A stretch of 64,000 bases of DNA from Marinobacter sp. SS13-12 (GTDB lineage: Bacteria; Pseudomonadota; Gammaproteobacteria; Pseudomonadales; Oleiphilaceae), in NCBI RefSeq assembly GCF_030227115.1, contig NZ_JASSUA010000006.1:1-64000 (forward strand), read 5' to 3'. Every line of letters begins with the position of its first letter. Within the stretch, counting starts at the first letter, position 1. The translations under genes were made by a program, and so were the position numbers. Shown here one piece after another: positions 10,169 through 20,000 of this stretch. The notes under the pieces are model-generated. The model made no database searches. It saw nothing but the letters and a program-made list of their open reading frames with translations, and was not told where the DNA came from.

Positions 10169-11002
10169 ATGAGATCAGTTGTTCGATTACTGCTAGTGAC
10201 TACCGCAGCGCTTATGATCAGTGCGTGCGCCTCCAACGAGCAGGAAGAAGTATTGCCGGAAGAAACCTATTACGAGAACGCCCGGGACGCAATGAACTCG
10301 GGCAACTTCAACGAAGCGGAACTGAACCTCGACTACCTGGAAACTTACTACCCGTTCGGTCGCTATGCGGAACAGGCCCAGCTGGACCTGATTTATGCCC
10401 GCTACCAGAATCTTGATCTGGAAGGGGCCCGTGCAGCAGCTGACCGATTCCTGCGCCTGAATCCGCAAAGTGACCACGCCGATTACGCGCTCTACATGCG
10501 CGGCCTGGCCTCCTATAATCTGGATATTGGCCTCGCGGCAAGATACTTTCCGGTTGACGTTGCCGCAAGGGACCCCGGCGAACAGCGCCAGGCATTCCGT
10601 GACTTTTCCGAGCTGCTGAACCGTTACCCATCCAGCGAATACGCCCCTGATGCCCGCCAGCGCATGATTGCCATCCGCAACCGTCTGGCCGAGCTCGAGC
10701 TCTTTGCAGCCCGCTACTACATCAGCCGCGAAGCCTATATTGCCGCCAATAACCGCGCGCGTTTTATTGTGGAGAACTACTCCACCACACCCTTTGTAGA
10801 AGAGGCGCTGATCATTTTGGCTGAGACCTTCCGCTTCATGGATCTCAAAAAGGCCTCAGCTGATGCGGTCGCCATGCTCGAAGAAAACTTCCCGGACAGC
10901 ACCGCTTTTAATGAGGACGGGGAGTTTCAGCCCGATGTCCTCAAGCGCAAGGACCGTTCATTGTCCAGCGTCGTCACCTTCGGCCTGATGGGCGACGAAT
11001 AA
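10169..11002 (+). CDS. bamD: outer membrane assembly lipoprotein BamD
   Basis: Essential lipoprotein of the BAM complex, which folds beta-barrel proteins into the outer membrane; it contacts BamA from the periplasm. From the ATG at 10169 the protein has 277 residues. A lipoprotein signal peptide ends at the lipobox ISAC (Cys about residue 20), followed by TPR repeats beginning with ETYYENARDAMNSGNFNEA. The open frame extends 27 codons upstream, but only the 10169 start gives a signal peptide. Its stop codon directly abuts the nadE stop (11002/11003), with no room for a shared terminator. Older name comL. Confidence 0.94.
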   Translation: MRSVVRLLLVTTAALMISACASNEQEEVLPEETYYENARDAMNSGNFNEAELNLDYLETYYPFGRYAEQAQLDLIYARYQNLDLEGARAAADRFLRLNPQSDHADYALYMRGLASYNLDIGLAARYFPVDVAARDPGEQRQAFRDFSELLNRYPSSEYAPDARQRMIAIRNRLAELELFAARYYISREAYIAANNRARFIVENYSTTPFVEEALIILAETFRFMDLKKASADAVAMLEENFPDSTAFNEDGEFQPDVLKRKDRSLSSVVTFGLMGDE

Positions 11003-12667
11003 TCAGTTGCCGCTCTTCCACCCGTTGGTGATGGGGTAGCGGCGGTCCTTGCCAAACCCTCGCTCGGTAATCCGCACACCAATGGGCGCCTGCCTGCGCT
11101 TGTACTCATTGATATCCACCAGGCGCACAACCCTGTCCACGTCTGCCCGGTCAAAGCCCTGGGCAACGATAGCATCCGCGCTCAGATCACGCTCTACATA
11201 CAGGTTGAGTATCTGGTCGAGCACGTCGTAGCCCGGCAGGCTGTCCTCGTCTTTCTGATCCGGCGCCAGTTCCGCTGACGGTGGGCGCGTGATGACTCGC
11301 TCGGGGATAACCTGCGAAACGCTATTGCGGTACCAGGCAAGGCGGAACACGAGGGTTTTCGGAACATCCTTGAGTACATCAAAACCCCCGGCCATATCGC
11401 CGTACAACGTCGAGTACCCCACCGCCATCTCGCTTTTATTGCCGGTTGTCAGCACCATTGAGCCAAATTTGTTGGACAGGGACATCAGCAGCACCCCCCG
11501 CAATCTCGCCTGCAAATTCTCCTCGGTGGTGTCCGGTTGTGTCCCCTCAAACGGGGCGGCCAGGGTTTCCATGAACGCATCGTACATGGGCTCGATGGAG
11601 AACACGTCGTACTGCACGCCCAGGGTGGCTGCTTCCGCCTCCGCATCCTCAAGGCTCATGCTGGCTGTATAACGGAAAGGCATCATCACTGCGCGCACAC
11701 GGTCGGCACCCAGGGCATCGACCGCTACCGCGAGGGTCACGGCGGAATCAATCCCCCCGGACAGACCCAGGACAACCGATCTGAAGCCATTCTTGTTGAC
11801 GTAGTCCCGCACCCCCAGAACCAATGCCTTGTAGACATTCTCCTCCAGGGAGGGCTCGGCGATGGCAGGCTGTGAAACTGGCTGGCAGTGGTGCTCGAAT
11901 ATGAAATCCACGGGGTAAAGCCCTTCACTGAACTGGGGCGCTTCAACCGCAAGCACCCCGGAATGATCGTAGACCATTGAGCCACCGTCAAAAACGAGTT
12001 CATCCTGCCCGCCCACCAGGTTCACATAGGCAATACTGACCCGATTTTCAAAAGCCTTACGCTCGATCAACGCCTTGCGGCGGGCCTGCTTGTCAATATC
12101 GTAGGGGGACGCATTCAGGTTGATAATCAGTTTTGCACCTGCTGCGGCTGCATCCTCCACCGGACCATCGCTCCAGATGTCCTCGCACACGGTCACACCG
12201 ACAGGTACTCCGTGAATGTCGACCACCAGAGTGTCTGTTCCATCAGCAAAGTAGCGCTTCTCGTCGAAGACCTGGTAGTTGGGGGGAAACTGCTTGAAGT
12301 AACGGCCGGTTATTTCGCCGCCTTCAATGATCACTGCGGCGTTGTATAACAGGGCGCCTTCCCTGATGGGGGCCCCCACGATAATCGCGGGGCCGAGCTG
12401 TCTTTCACACAGGAATTCCAGAGCCTCCGCAATGCGCACTTCCATACTCGAACGCAGTAGGAGATCTTCCGGAGGATAACCGGTCAGGCACAGTTCCGGA
12501 AACACAACCAGATCTGCCTGATGCTCCTCCTCCGCGCGCCGGGTGGCTTCAATCACCTTGCCAGTGTTGCCGGGAATATCGCCCACCAGAAAATCAAGCT
12601 GGGCCATAACCACCCTTAGCTTTCCGGGCCCCTGGCCGCCGGGTGACTGATCCTTTTGCACGGACAT
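11003..12667 (-). CDS. nadE: glutamine-dependent NAD+ synthetase
   Basis: Last step of NAD synthesis: amidation of nicotinic acid adenine dinucleotide, with ammonia from glutamine. The two-domain form is present. An N-terminal nitrilase-type glutaminase (about residues 15-275) has Glu in VFPELCLTGYPPED and the nucleophilic Cys in VTVCEDIW. The C-terminal synthetase domain has the P-loop GLSGGIDSAVTLAVAV near residue 300. The ATG at 12667 has AGGAG seven bases upstream and gives 554 residues; the longer frame from 12694 lacks a ribosome site. It is convergent with bamD, stop to stop, and divergent from pilS. Confidence 0.95.
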   Translation of the reverse strand: MSVQKDQSPGGQGPGKLRVVMAQLDFLVGDIPGNTGKVIEATRRAEEEHQADLVVFPELCLTGYPPEDLLLRSSMEVRIAEALEFLCERQLGPAIIVGAPIREGALLYNAAVIIEGGEITGRYFKQFPPNYQVFDEKRYFADGTDTLVVDIHGVPVGVTVCEDIWSDGPVEDAAAAGAKLIINLNASPYDIDKQARRKALIERKAFENRVSIAYVNLVGGQDELVFDGGSMVYDHSGVLAVEAPQFSEGLYPVDFIFEHHCQPVSQPAIAEPSLEENVYKALVLGVRDYVNKNGFRSVVLGLSGGIDSAVTLAVAVDALGADRVRAVMMPFRYTASMSLEDAEAEAATLGVQYDVFSIEPMYDAFMETLAAPFEGTQPDTTEENLQARLRGVLLMSLSNKFGSMVLTTGNKSEMAVGYSTLYGDMAGGFDVLKDVPKTLVFRLAWYRNSVSQVIPERVITRPPSAELAPDQKDEDSLPGYDVLDQILNLYVERDLSADAIVAQGFDRADVDRVVRLVDINEYKRRQAPIGVRITERGFGKDRRYPITNGWKSGN

Positions 12668-12703
12668 AACGCAGCTCCTGTAACTCATTGCCATTAAAAG
12701 GCT

Positions 12704-12709
12704 ATTATA
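12704..12709 (-). promoter_or_regulatory. candidate nadE -10 box
   Basis: A perfect TATAAT on the minus strand, about 40 bases before the nadE start, in the 85-base gap shared with pilS. No good -35 is seen at 16-18 bases, so an activator or an extended -10 would be needed if it is used. Confidence 0.35.
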
Positions 12710-12752
12710 ACCCCGCAGGGCAAAAGAATTCTCCCGGGATACCCATCGGATT

Positions 12753-14402
12753 ATGGCAAAAACATCGATTACTGAGCTTCAACCCTACACAGACGCCCCA
12801 CCCACCAGCCAGATGGGCAGGCTGTTCCGCATTTACAATCATTACAGGGTGGTTGTCAGCATTATCCTGGTGGCGCTGCTGTTCGTTGATCCGATCAATT
12901 TCGATTCCCGCTTCCGGGCTATAGATTATTACCAGGCTGGCGTCGTCAGCTACCTGGCCATCAACGGTTTCATCGCGCTGATAATGCTGGCCGGCTTTCA
13001 ACCGCGAAATCGCCACATCACCATCTCGATCCTGATGGACATCCTGATTCTCCATGCGCTCTTGCTAACGAGTACCGGCATCACCAATGGCCTGGCTAAC
13101 CTGGTTATTGTCTCAGTGGCGGCCGGAAATATCCTGACGCCTACCAGAATTGGCACTTTCTACGCAGCACTGGGCGCGATCTGTTCCCTTGGCATTTCAA
13201 CCTGGTCAGTTATGGCATTTGGCAACTCGGCCGATGAAATTGTCCGGGCTGGATCGCTGGGCATCCTCTACTTTGCGGTGGCCTTTATCCTCCAGTACGT
13301 TTCCCGGCGCATGCTACGGAGCGAGGCGCTGGCCAGCTCTCGAGCCCAGAGCATTGCCGAATTGCAACAGATCAATCGCCAGATAATCCAGCGCATGCGC
13401 ACGGGGATTCTTGTTCTGGACCGGTTTGGGCATATCCGCCTTGCCAACGCGGCGGCCGAAGAACTGCTTTTTGGCATACCCAGTGAAGAACCCGGCCAGC
13501 AACCCAGTCGGGGGCGCAGCCTGCCACAACAGCTGCGTCTGGGCCTTGAAGCCTGGCTGAAAGACCCAACCCGCAGAACCGACCCGTTTCAGTCGACACC
13601 AACCTCGCCAATGGTACAAGTGAATTTTACCCAGCTTGACCAACAGCGGGGCGACCAGATTCTGGTCTTCATTGATGACATGAGCAAGGTGACTCAGCAG
13701 GCCCAGCAGATGAAGCTGGCCTCACTGGGACGGCTGACAGCCGGCATCGCCCACGAAATCCGCAACCCGCTCGGCGCCATCAGCCACGCGTCCCAGCTCA
13801 TGGGGGAATCCCCCAATCTGGATGAAGGCGATCGAAAAATGCTGGATATCATTGAGCGCCACTCCCGCCGGGTCAATGGCATTATTGAAAATGTCCTGGA
13901 CCTGTCCCGGCGCCGCGCTGCCAGTTCCGATCTGATCGACGTCAGCCATTGGCTTTCAGCATTTCGTGACGATTACCTCCAGACCCAGGATAATGACCAC
14001 CAGAAACCAGCTCATATCGAGTTGCGAGCAGAAGCCGACCTGCCCCAGGCCCGCTTTGATGTGAGCCAGATCGAGCAGGTTATGGTGAACCTGTGCGATA
14101 ACGGGCTACGCTACAGCGAGCAGGCCACCGGCGAACGCCGGGTCGAACTCTACGCGGGCGCCACGGCTGACGGCGAGAGAACCTATGTGGATGTTCGTGA
14201 CTTCGGTCCCGGTATAGCCTCGGAGCATCGGGTTTCTGTTTTTGAGCCCTTTTTCACAACTGATAAAAGCGGGACAGGCCTTGGCCTTTATCTGGCACGA
14301 GAACTGTGCGAGGCTAACCAGGCTCACCTGTCCCTGGTGGATGACAAACAGCCCGGCTGTTGTTTCCGCATTACATTTGCCCATCACGGGCGAATGATAT
14401 GA
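12753..14402 (+). CDS. pilS: type IV pilus sensor histidine kinase PilS
   Basis: Membrane sensor kinase that controls pilin transcription through PilR; in Pseudomonas it senses the PilA pool in the membrane. The 549-residue protein has about six N-terminal membrane segments (residues 30-190), a PAS-like region around residues 200-310 (GILVLDRFGHIRLANAAAEE), the phosphoacceptor His in GIAHEIRNPLGAISHA (about residue 332), and the ATPase domain with N box (VNLCDNGLRYS) and G boxes (DFGPGI and GTGLGLYLA). It ends in ATGA, which overlaps a possible in-frame start for pilR. The ribosome site at its own start is weak. Confidence 0.93.
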   Translation: MAKTSITELQPYTDAPPTSQMGRLFRIYNHYRVVVSIILVALLFVDPINFDSRFRAIDYYQAGVVSYLAINGFIALIMLAGFQPRNRHITISILMDILILHALLLTSTGITNGLANLVIVSVAAGNILTPTRIGTFYAALGAICSLGISTWSVMAFGNSADEIVRAGSLGILYFAVAFILQYVSRRMLRSEALASSRAQSIAELQQINRQIIQRMRTGILVLDRFGHIRLANAAAEELLFGIPSEEPGQQPSRGRSLPQQLRLGLEAWLKDPTRRTDPFQSTPTSPMVQVNFTQLDQQRGDQILVFIDDMSKVTQQAQQMKLASLGRLTAGIAHEIRNPLGAISHASQLMGESPNLDEGDRKMLDIIERHSRRVNGIIENVLDLSRRRAASSDLIDVSHWLSAFRDDYLQTQDNDHQKPAHIELRAEADLPQARFDVSQIEQVMVNLCDNGLRYSEQATGERRVELYAGATADGERTYVDVRDFGPGIASEHRVSVFEPFFTTDKSGTGLGLYLARELCEANQAHLSLVDDKQPGCCFRITFAHHGRMI

Positions 14403-14455
14403 CCAACCCGGTATACCGGTGGTCTGAACAACGACATGGACCCGACAACAATCCA

Positions 14456-15844
14456 ATGACCACTCACACAGCGCTGATCGTAGACGACGAACCCGACATC
14501 CGGGACCTTCTGGAAATCACACTCACCCGCATGGGCATTCACACGCTGACCGCGCCAGATATCACCAGCGCAAAGAAGCTTCTGGGTGAGCATCGGCCGC
14601 AACTCTGCCTGACCGACATGAACCTGCCGGACGGCAATGGCATCGAACTGGTGCAGTGGATCCAGCAGCACTCGCCCTGCACCCCGGTGGCTGTCATCAC
14701 CGCCTACGGCAACATGGACACAGCGATCGAATCCCTCAAGGCTGGCGCTTTCGATTTCGTATCCAAGCCCGTTGAGCTGCCGCGCCTGCGGGAACTCGTC
14801 AACAGTGCCCTGAAACTTTCCGAACAGGAACCTGATGTCGACACCTCCCCCGATGAGCCGGGCTTACTGCTGGGCAACTCCGCCGAAATAAAGCGCCTGA
14901 GAAACCAGGTTCGCAAGCTGGCCCGCAGCCAGGCGCCAGTGTTTATCAGCGGCGAGTCCGGCAGCGGCAAGGAACTGGTGGCCCGCATGATTCACCTGCA
15001 GGGGCCCCGGCGCGATCACCCTTTCATCGCGGTAAACTGCGGCGCCATCCCTTCGGAGCTGATGGAGAGTGAATTCTTCGGCCACAAGAAAGGCAGCTTT
15101 ACCGGAGCCGTGGACAACAAGGACGGCCTGTTCCGGTCGGCTGACGGTGGTACGCTGTTTCTCGATGAAGTCGCCGACCTGCCACTGGCCATGCAGGTAA
15201 AGCTGCTACGGGCCATTCAGGAGAAAGCTGTCCGGCCCGTGGGTGACACCAAAGAAGTGCCCGTGGATATTCGCCTGCTCAGCGCCACCCACAAGGATTT
15301 ACCAGGGCTTGTTCAGGACGGGAATTTTCGCCAGGACCTGTTCTACCGCATCAACGTGATTGAGCTTCCGGTACCGGCCCTGAGAGAGAGACCCGACGAC
15401 ATCAGCCTGCTGGCGAACCATATTCTTGAACGCATTGCCCGCGAGTACGAATGCGAGCCCGCGTCGCTGACTCCAGACGCCATCGACCGTCTCAAAGGCC
15501 ATGATTTCCCCGGCAATGTCAGGGAACTGGAAAACATTCTGGAGCGCGCCTTTACCCTCTGCGATGCCGACCTGATCGGCCCGGAGGATCTTCACATCGG
15601 CAATGGCCCGGCGCCAGCAGGGCTTTCGGGTGCAGGCAGCACAGGAATGCCCTCTACAGAGCCGGGAGCACTGACCTTACCCGAAGGCGAAATTGATCTG
15701 GAGAACTACCTGGAATCCATTGAGCGCCAGGCCATCGAGAAAGCCCTTGAGGCGACCCGCTGGAACAAGACGGCGGCAGCCAAGCGGCTGGGGATCAGTT
15801 TCCGGGCGTTGAGGTATCGGTTGAAGAAGTTGGGGATGGAGTGA
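14456..15844 (+). CDS. pilR: sigma54-dependent response regulator PilR
   Basis: Activates sigma54 transcription of the major pilin gene when phosphorylated by PilS. From 14456 (MTTHTALIVDDE) it has 462 residues. The receiver domain has the phosphoacceptor Asp in CLTDMNLPDG (about residue 54). The central AAA+ domain has Walker A GESGSGKELVARMIH and the sigma54 contact loop GSFTGA. The Fis-type HTH is at the C-terminus (TAAAKRLGISFRALRYRLKK). A start at 14399 would overlap the pilS stop as ATGA and add 19 residues; coupling favours it, but the homologous N-terminus, as I recall it, favours 14456. No pilA is in the window. Confidence 0.93.
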   Translation: MTTHTALIVDDEPDIRDLLEITLTRMGIHTLTAPDITSAKKLLGEHRPQLCLTDMNLPDGNGIELVQWIQQHSPCTPVAVITAYGNMDTAIESLKAGAFDFVSKPVELPRLRELVNSALKLSEQEPDVDTSPDEPGLLLGNSAEIKRLRNQVRKLARSQAPVFISGESGSGKELVARMIHLQGPRRDHPFIAVNCGAIPSELMESEFFGHKKGSFTGAVDNKDGLFRSADGGTLFLDEVADLPLAMQVKLLRAIQEKAVRPVGDTKEVPVDIRLLSATHKDLPGLVQDGNFRQDLFYRINVIELPVPALRERPDDISLLANHILERIAREYECEPASLTPDAIDRLKGHDFPGNVRELENILERAFTLCDADLIGPEDLHIGNGPAPAGLSGAGSTGMPSTEPGALTLPEGEIDLENYLESIERQAIEKALEATRWNKTAAAKRLGISFRALRYRLKKLGME

Positions 15845-15966
15845 AACGTAAGAGAAACCGGTCACGTTTCTAGCTAAAATGACAAACGCCTACTTGAGTT
15901 AAGGTAGAATTAGAAGCTGCGCAGGAAGCGCAATCCAATTGAACCTAATCGGATGGATCTTCAAGG

Positions 15967-16533
15967 ATGAAAAACTCTTACATGGCGAGAGGATTCTCGC
16001 TCCTGGAATTAATAATCGTACTGAGCATTGTCGCCATAATCGCGACCTACGCCGCACCTTCTTTTGACATGCTCTTGAAAAAATCGCGCCAAAGATCAGC
16101 TCTCAGCGAGCTCATATCCCTAATAAACCTGGCGAGGAACACTGCGATCCAGGAACAGGTTCCAGTAACCCTATGCCCACTGACCACCAGCCATAAGTGT
16201 GGCTCAGACTGGAGCAGACCCTTAACCGCTTTCCGAGATCCGGGTTTCAAAAAACAAACGTCAAATCAAGGCCAGATTTTGCGGGTCGTACAATTCAATA
16301 GCTATGGCCACTTGATCGGTAAAACAGGTATTAGAAACTATTTTAGATTTCGCCCATCAGGACTCGCCGAGGAGGCCATCGGGAACATCGTTTGGTGTCC
16401 AGAGGATAATGACAACCGGTACGCCTCCCAAATAAGAATCAATATGGGCGGACGCCCTTTCGTTTCAAAAGATACTGATGGCGACGGCGTACCAGAAGAC
16501 ACCTATGGTCAAAATCTTGAATGCACTCAATAA
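15967..16533 (+). CDS. fimT: FimT/GspH-type type IV pseudopilin
   Basis: A prepilin-like protein. The short leader ending in RG, followed by FSLLELIIVLSIVAII, is a prepilin peptidase site with Glu at mature position 5. A GspH/FimT domain follows. FimT/FimU proteins prime pilus assembly, and FimT of some species binds DNA for natural transformation; which role applies here is not visible. At 188 residues it is longer than I expect for FimT. The C-terminus has an acidic loop DTDGDGVPED that resembles a calcium site, and cysteines (LCPLTTSHKC, WCPE, LECTQ) may form disulfides. It lies after pilR on the plus strand and ends 8 bases from the convergent pilE stop. Its sequence looks AT-richer than its neighbours. 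Confidence 0.78.
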   Translation: MKNSYMARGFSLLELIIVLSIVAIIATYAAPSFDMLLKKSRQRSALSELISLINLARNTAIQEQVPVTLCPLTTSHKCGSDWSRPLTAFRDPGFKKQTSNQGQILRVVQFNSYGHLIGKTGIRNYFRFRPSGLAEEAIGNIVWCPEDNDNRYASQIRINMGGRPFVSKDTDGDGVPEDTYGQNLECTQ

Positions 16534-16541
16534 CTACTTGG

Positions 16542-17051
16542 CTATTTGGACCAGGTTTGCTCTGTTCCAGCGAGCCCACCTGAATTATCAGCATCCCAAC
16601 CACGCACGCCATTTGATCTCAGCTGAAGAAACCCATCGCCAGCCTGAGGGCTTCCAGCAATGGGCACGGCCCTCAATTCATAACTGTTAGCCGTCAAGTT
16701 GTATATGCGGAGATTGTAGACAGCATTGCCATCGGTTGGCGAGACGCTGGCAAAGACTGAGGCATCTGGCACCGTCAGCGTGTCAGTGATATCAGATGTG
16801 CCACCATCGGCGCCGATGTATGAGTTGTTCTGGGTGTAGAACCGCTCCATGGCGTTGGCGAAGGAAACCAATGCGCCCTGGGCATCGGTACGACGGGTAC
16901 TTTGAACCTGCTCCAAATAACTAGGATAGGCAATGGCCGCAATAATGCCGATGATCGCAACCACGATCATCAGCTCGATTAGCGTAAAACCTGCCTGTCG
17001 CGCAATTCGGTGTTTCCTCTGAGTCATCATAACTGGACCTATGCTGTTCAT
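16542..17051 (-). CDS. pilE: type IV minor pilin PilE
   Basis: Minor pilin of the pilus tip or priming complex. A leader of about 20 residues ends in QAG, then FTLIELMIVVAIIGII (prepilin site, Glu5), followed by IAYPSYLEQVQSTRRTDAQG and the helix ALVSFANAMERFYTQNNSY that are typical of PilE. It has 169 residues. The start at 17051 overlaps the pilY1 stop as ATGA, so it is translationally coupled; an in-frame ATG at 17030 is an alternative. It is the last gene of the fimU-pilE operon. There is no terminator in the 8 bases before fimT. Confidence 0.88.
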   Translation of the reverse strand: MNSIGPVMMTQRKHRIARQAGFTLIELMIVVAIIGIIAAIAYPSYLEQVQSTRRTDAQGALVSFANAMERFYTQNNSYIGADGGTSDITDTLTVPDASVFASVSPTDGNAVYNLRIYNLTANSYELRAVPIAGSPQAGDGFLQLRSNGVRGWDADNSGGLAGTEQTWSK

Positions 17052-20000
17052 TCTTCGTAGATCTCCCGCCAGCCTGAACGGCCAAGCGTCTTACCACCAC
17101 CGAGGTCCACCTTGGTCTGATCCACCTCACCGTCGGAAGCCTGACGATAAAGGTTATCGCCCAGAATGTTTGAATTGAGAATCATTGCATCTCCGTATCG
17201 AACCCCACCAACTATGTCATCGTTCGAATCGACCTTTCCGTCATTGTTGACATCAAATACGGCTCTCTCAGGCGTTGTTCCGTCAAACCTCAGCGCCATG
17301 GTCCAGCTTGTGCCACCGCTCTGGCAAGGACTCTGGCTTGGTGTCACAGTATTGAAAAGGATGTATTCACCCCTCACTAGCGGACTCTCAATCACCCTTT
17401 CACCAGCCTCCGTGGTGAAGTCTACGACCCAACCCTTTCGTGCGTTTGCAGAAGTGTCTGTCCAGTCAATCGAAGCCCCACCTACGGTCCGGACTTCGCG
17501 ACCGGAGGATGTCGATTCGGTAATGGCTCGACCTGCGAGCTGGGACCTAGTGACAGTTTCCCCTTCGTCCCATACTCCATAAAAACTTTGGACAGCAGTA
17601 CTCGTCGGGTCAGTGATAGTCAGGTAACGGCCCGTACCAAAGAAGACAAACAGGTTTGGTTGACTCCCATTGGTGTTGTAGATGTTACGCCCCATGACTG
17701 GAGCTGAAGTGATAGGCTGACCATTACCCGAAGAATCTTCAGCTACGAAAAGCGGAGCCGCTGCAGCGCTTGCACCATTTCCGGAAGAATAAACGCTTGC
17801 CCAGGAAGCCGAACCTCCAGAGAGGTCCACAGCCCACATATTGCCATCCAGATCACCCGCATACACTCGGTCAACTACACCGTCGCGGACAACTGCACCA
17901 GACTCGTCCACATAATCGACCGCCCGTAACGGAGAAAGTCCGGTACCAGTCGCCTCGAGCTCTACGAACTCGTAATCCGAACCTTCTGTCCATCCGTTCT
18001 GGCCACCCTGAATGTCAAGGATGAACAGGCCGGTTTTCCCGTTATCACTGTTATATCCATTGGGTACCAACGCACTCCAGCGGTAATCGTTGTTGCCCCA
18101 TTTTACCAGCGATATTAGCGGCGGCTCTGTGATGTAGCCAAGGTCTGGATGGGAAAACTCCCACATTACGAGATCTTGAGCCGCGGTTGATGTGCCATCA
18201 AAATCTGACGGGTCGGTGACGTTTAGTGCAAAGAGACCGCGACCACCAGAGCGCAAACCACCAATCAGAACCGTGCGCCAACCCGCGTTGCTTCCAGTCG
18301 CATCACCGATATAGATATCCGAAACCGCCGGAGACAAATCAACGTAAAAGCGATGGTCATAGTTCGGATCGCTGAGATAACTCAGTCCCTCGTCGCCAGC
18401 AGCTGAATACACAAAGCTCGGAATGTAGGAGACCAGCTCCTCCCCTGTTTCTGCATTGAAGCCATGAAGCATTCCATCGTTTGCGCCTGCATAGACAATG
18501 GGGGTACGACCCACATTATCCTGCTTAAACGTTGAATAGCGTCCAGTAGCAGAGGCGCCAAACGGATCACGATCCGGCCAACCGCTGGCAGGTGCCCCGA
18601 CATAGACCGGCGAAGAGTTCACGACGTCACCCAATGGCGTAGAGCGCTTACGAAAGGCACCGTTTTCTTTGGACCTATCGCCTCGGATATAGGCTAGCCG
18701 ATCGGGCCCGAGGCTATCATCACCAGGCCCGTCAAGATCATCCTGCTGCGATCCTGATAACTGGTTCCATTCAAAGAGAACACCACCATTATTGTTGGTC
18801 ACAATAAACCGATTTGCAGGTGTCTGATTCTCCAGTTCATCAGCGGCATCCCATACAGTGCTGCCAATTCCACCCGTAACCGGATTCAGTGATCTCGCCG
18901 CAACGGACCCACTCCAGTCGCCACTGTTAAAGGATGCCGTATAGACTTCACTGCCTTGCTCGAGAGTAGCAGTATTAAATGTTACGTTCGTCGCACTTCC
19001 AGTTGAACGGACAATGTCACGAATGGCTGCAGAGATGGCCGATCGCAACTGTTCCACGCTCGTCGCATTGTAAAACTCTCCACGACCATTGACTGCAGCA
19101 TGAAGAAGGTCGTCAACCTGATCTTCATCCCAATCATTAACATCTTCCAGCTGGCTCCAATCAGGCGGCGTGTCGTAAACGTCCTGGACGCTGGAATAGC
19201 CTTTTCCAACAAACTCCTCACCTATCGCGCCAAACCCGACCGTATAGGTATTCATGTGAAGATTACTGTTGCAGTCTACAGAAGCATCATAGGAAGGATC
19301 AGTTGTCTCAACTCGCTTTTGCACCAGGTTACTGTACCCAGGGTCATTTTCCTGCTTGTAACAACCTTCCGGGAGTCGAACCTTGCCTGCAGAATAATCA
19401 CCACTACGAAGCTGAGTATCGTAATACTTCATAGCAACGTCGGCGAGAGTGTTTGAGACCTTATCCTGGTAAGGAGAACCCTTATCTCCATCCGCATTGC
19501 CAACCCCAGAGATACCGGAGCTATTGAAACCATCGGTAAACAGCAAAGTGAAGTTTTTCTGGCACTCGGCCTGAATCAGATCCGAGTTAGTATTAAACTG
19601 ATCCCCAGCATGATCAAGCGTGCGTCTCAAAGGTGTACCACCACCATTGTAGCCTGAGCCGAAACGTTTGTAGGTGTCTTCGAGAAAGTCCTTTTTCTCG
19701 GTATCAAGATCTTCCATTGGGATGTCACGCCGATTGTGGATCCAGAAAGTACCAACCCGGATACCGGATAATCCTTCAAGCGACTCAGCTATTGCCCCCC
19801 TCGTTGCGTGGTGCAAGCGACGATAATAGCTGAACCAATTGGCGAAGTTCTGCATCTCATCCGTGCCTGCAGAAATTTTGACCTCTTTGAGACATGAATC
19901 GTCTGGCCCAAACCCCGTGACGCCATTGTTAAAAACAAAATCACTTGCATCGCTACGCCAGATATCATAAGCATTACCAGCACCACAATTGTACGTAGTG

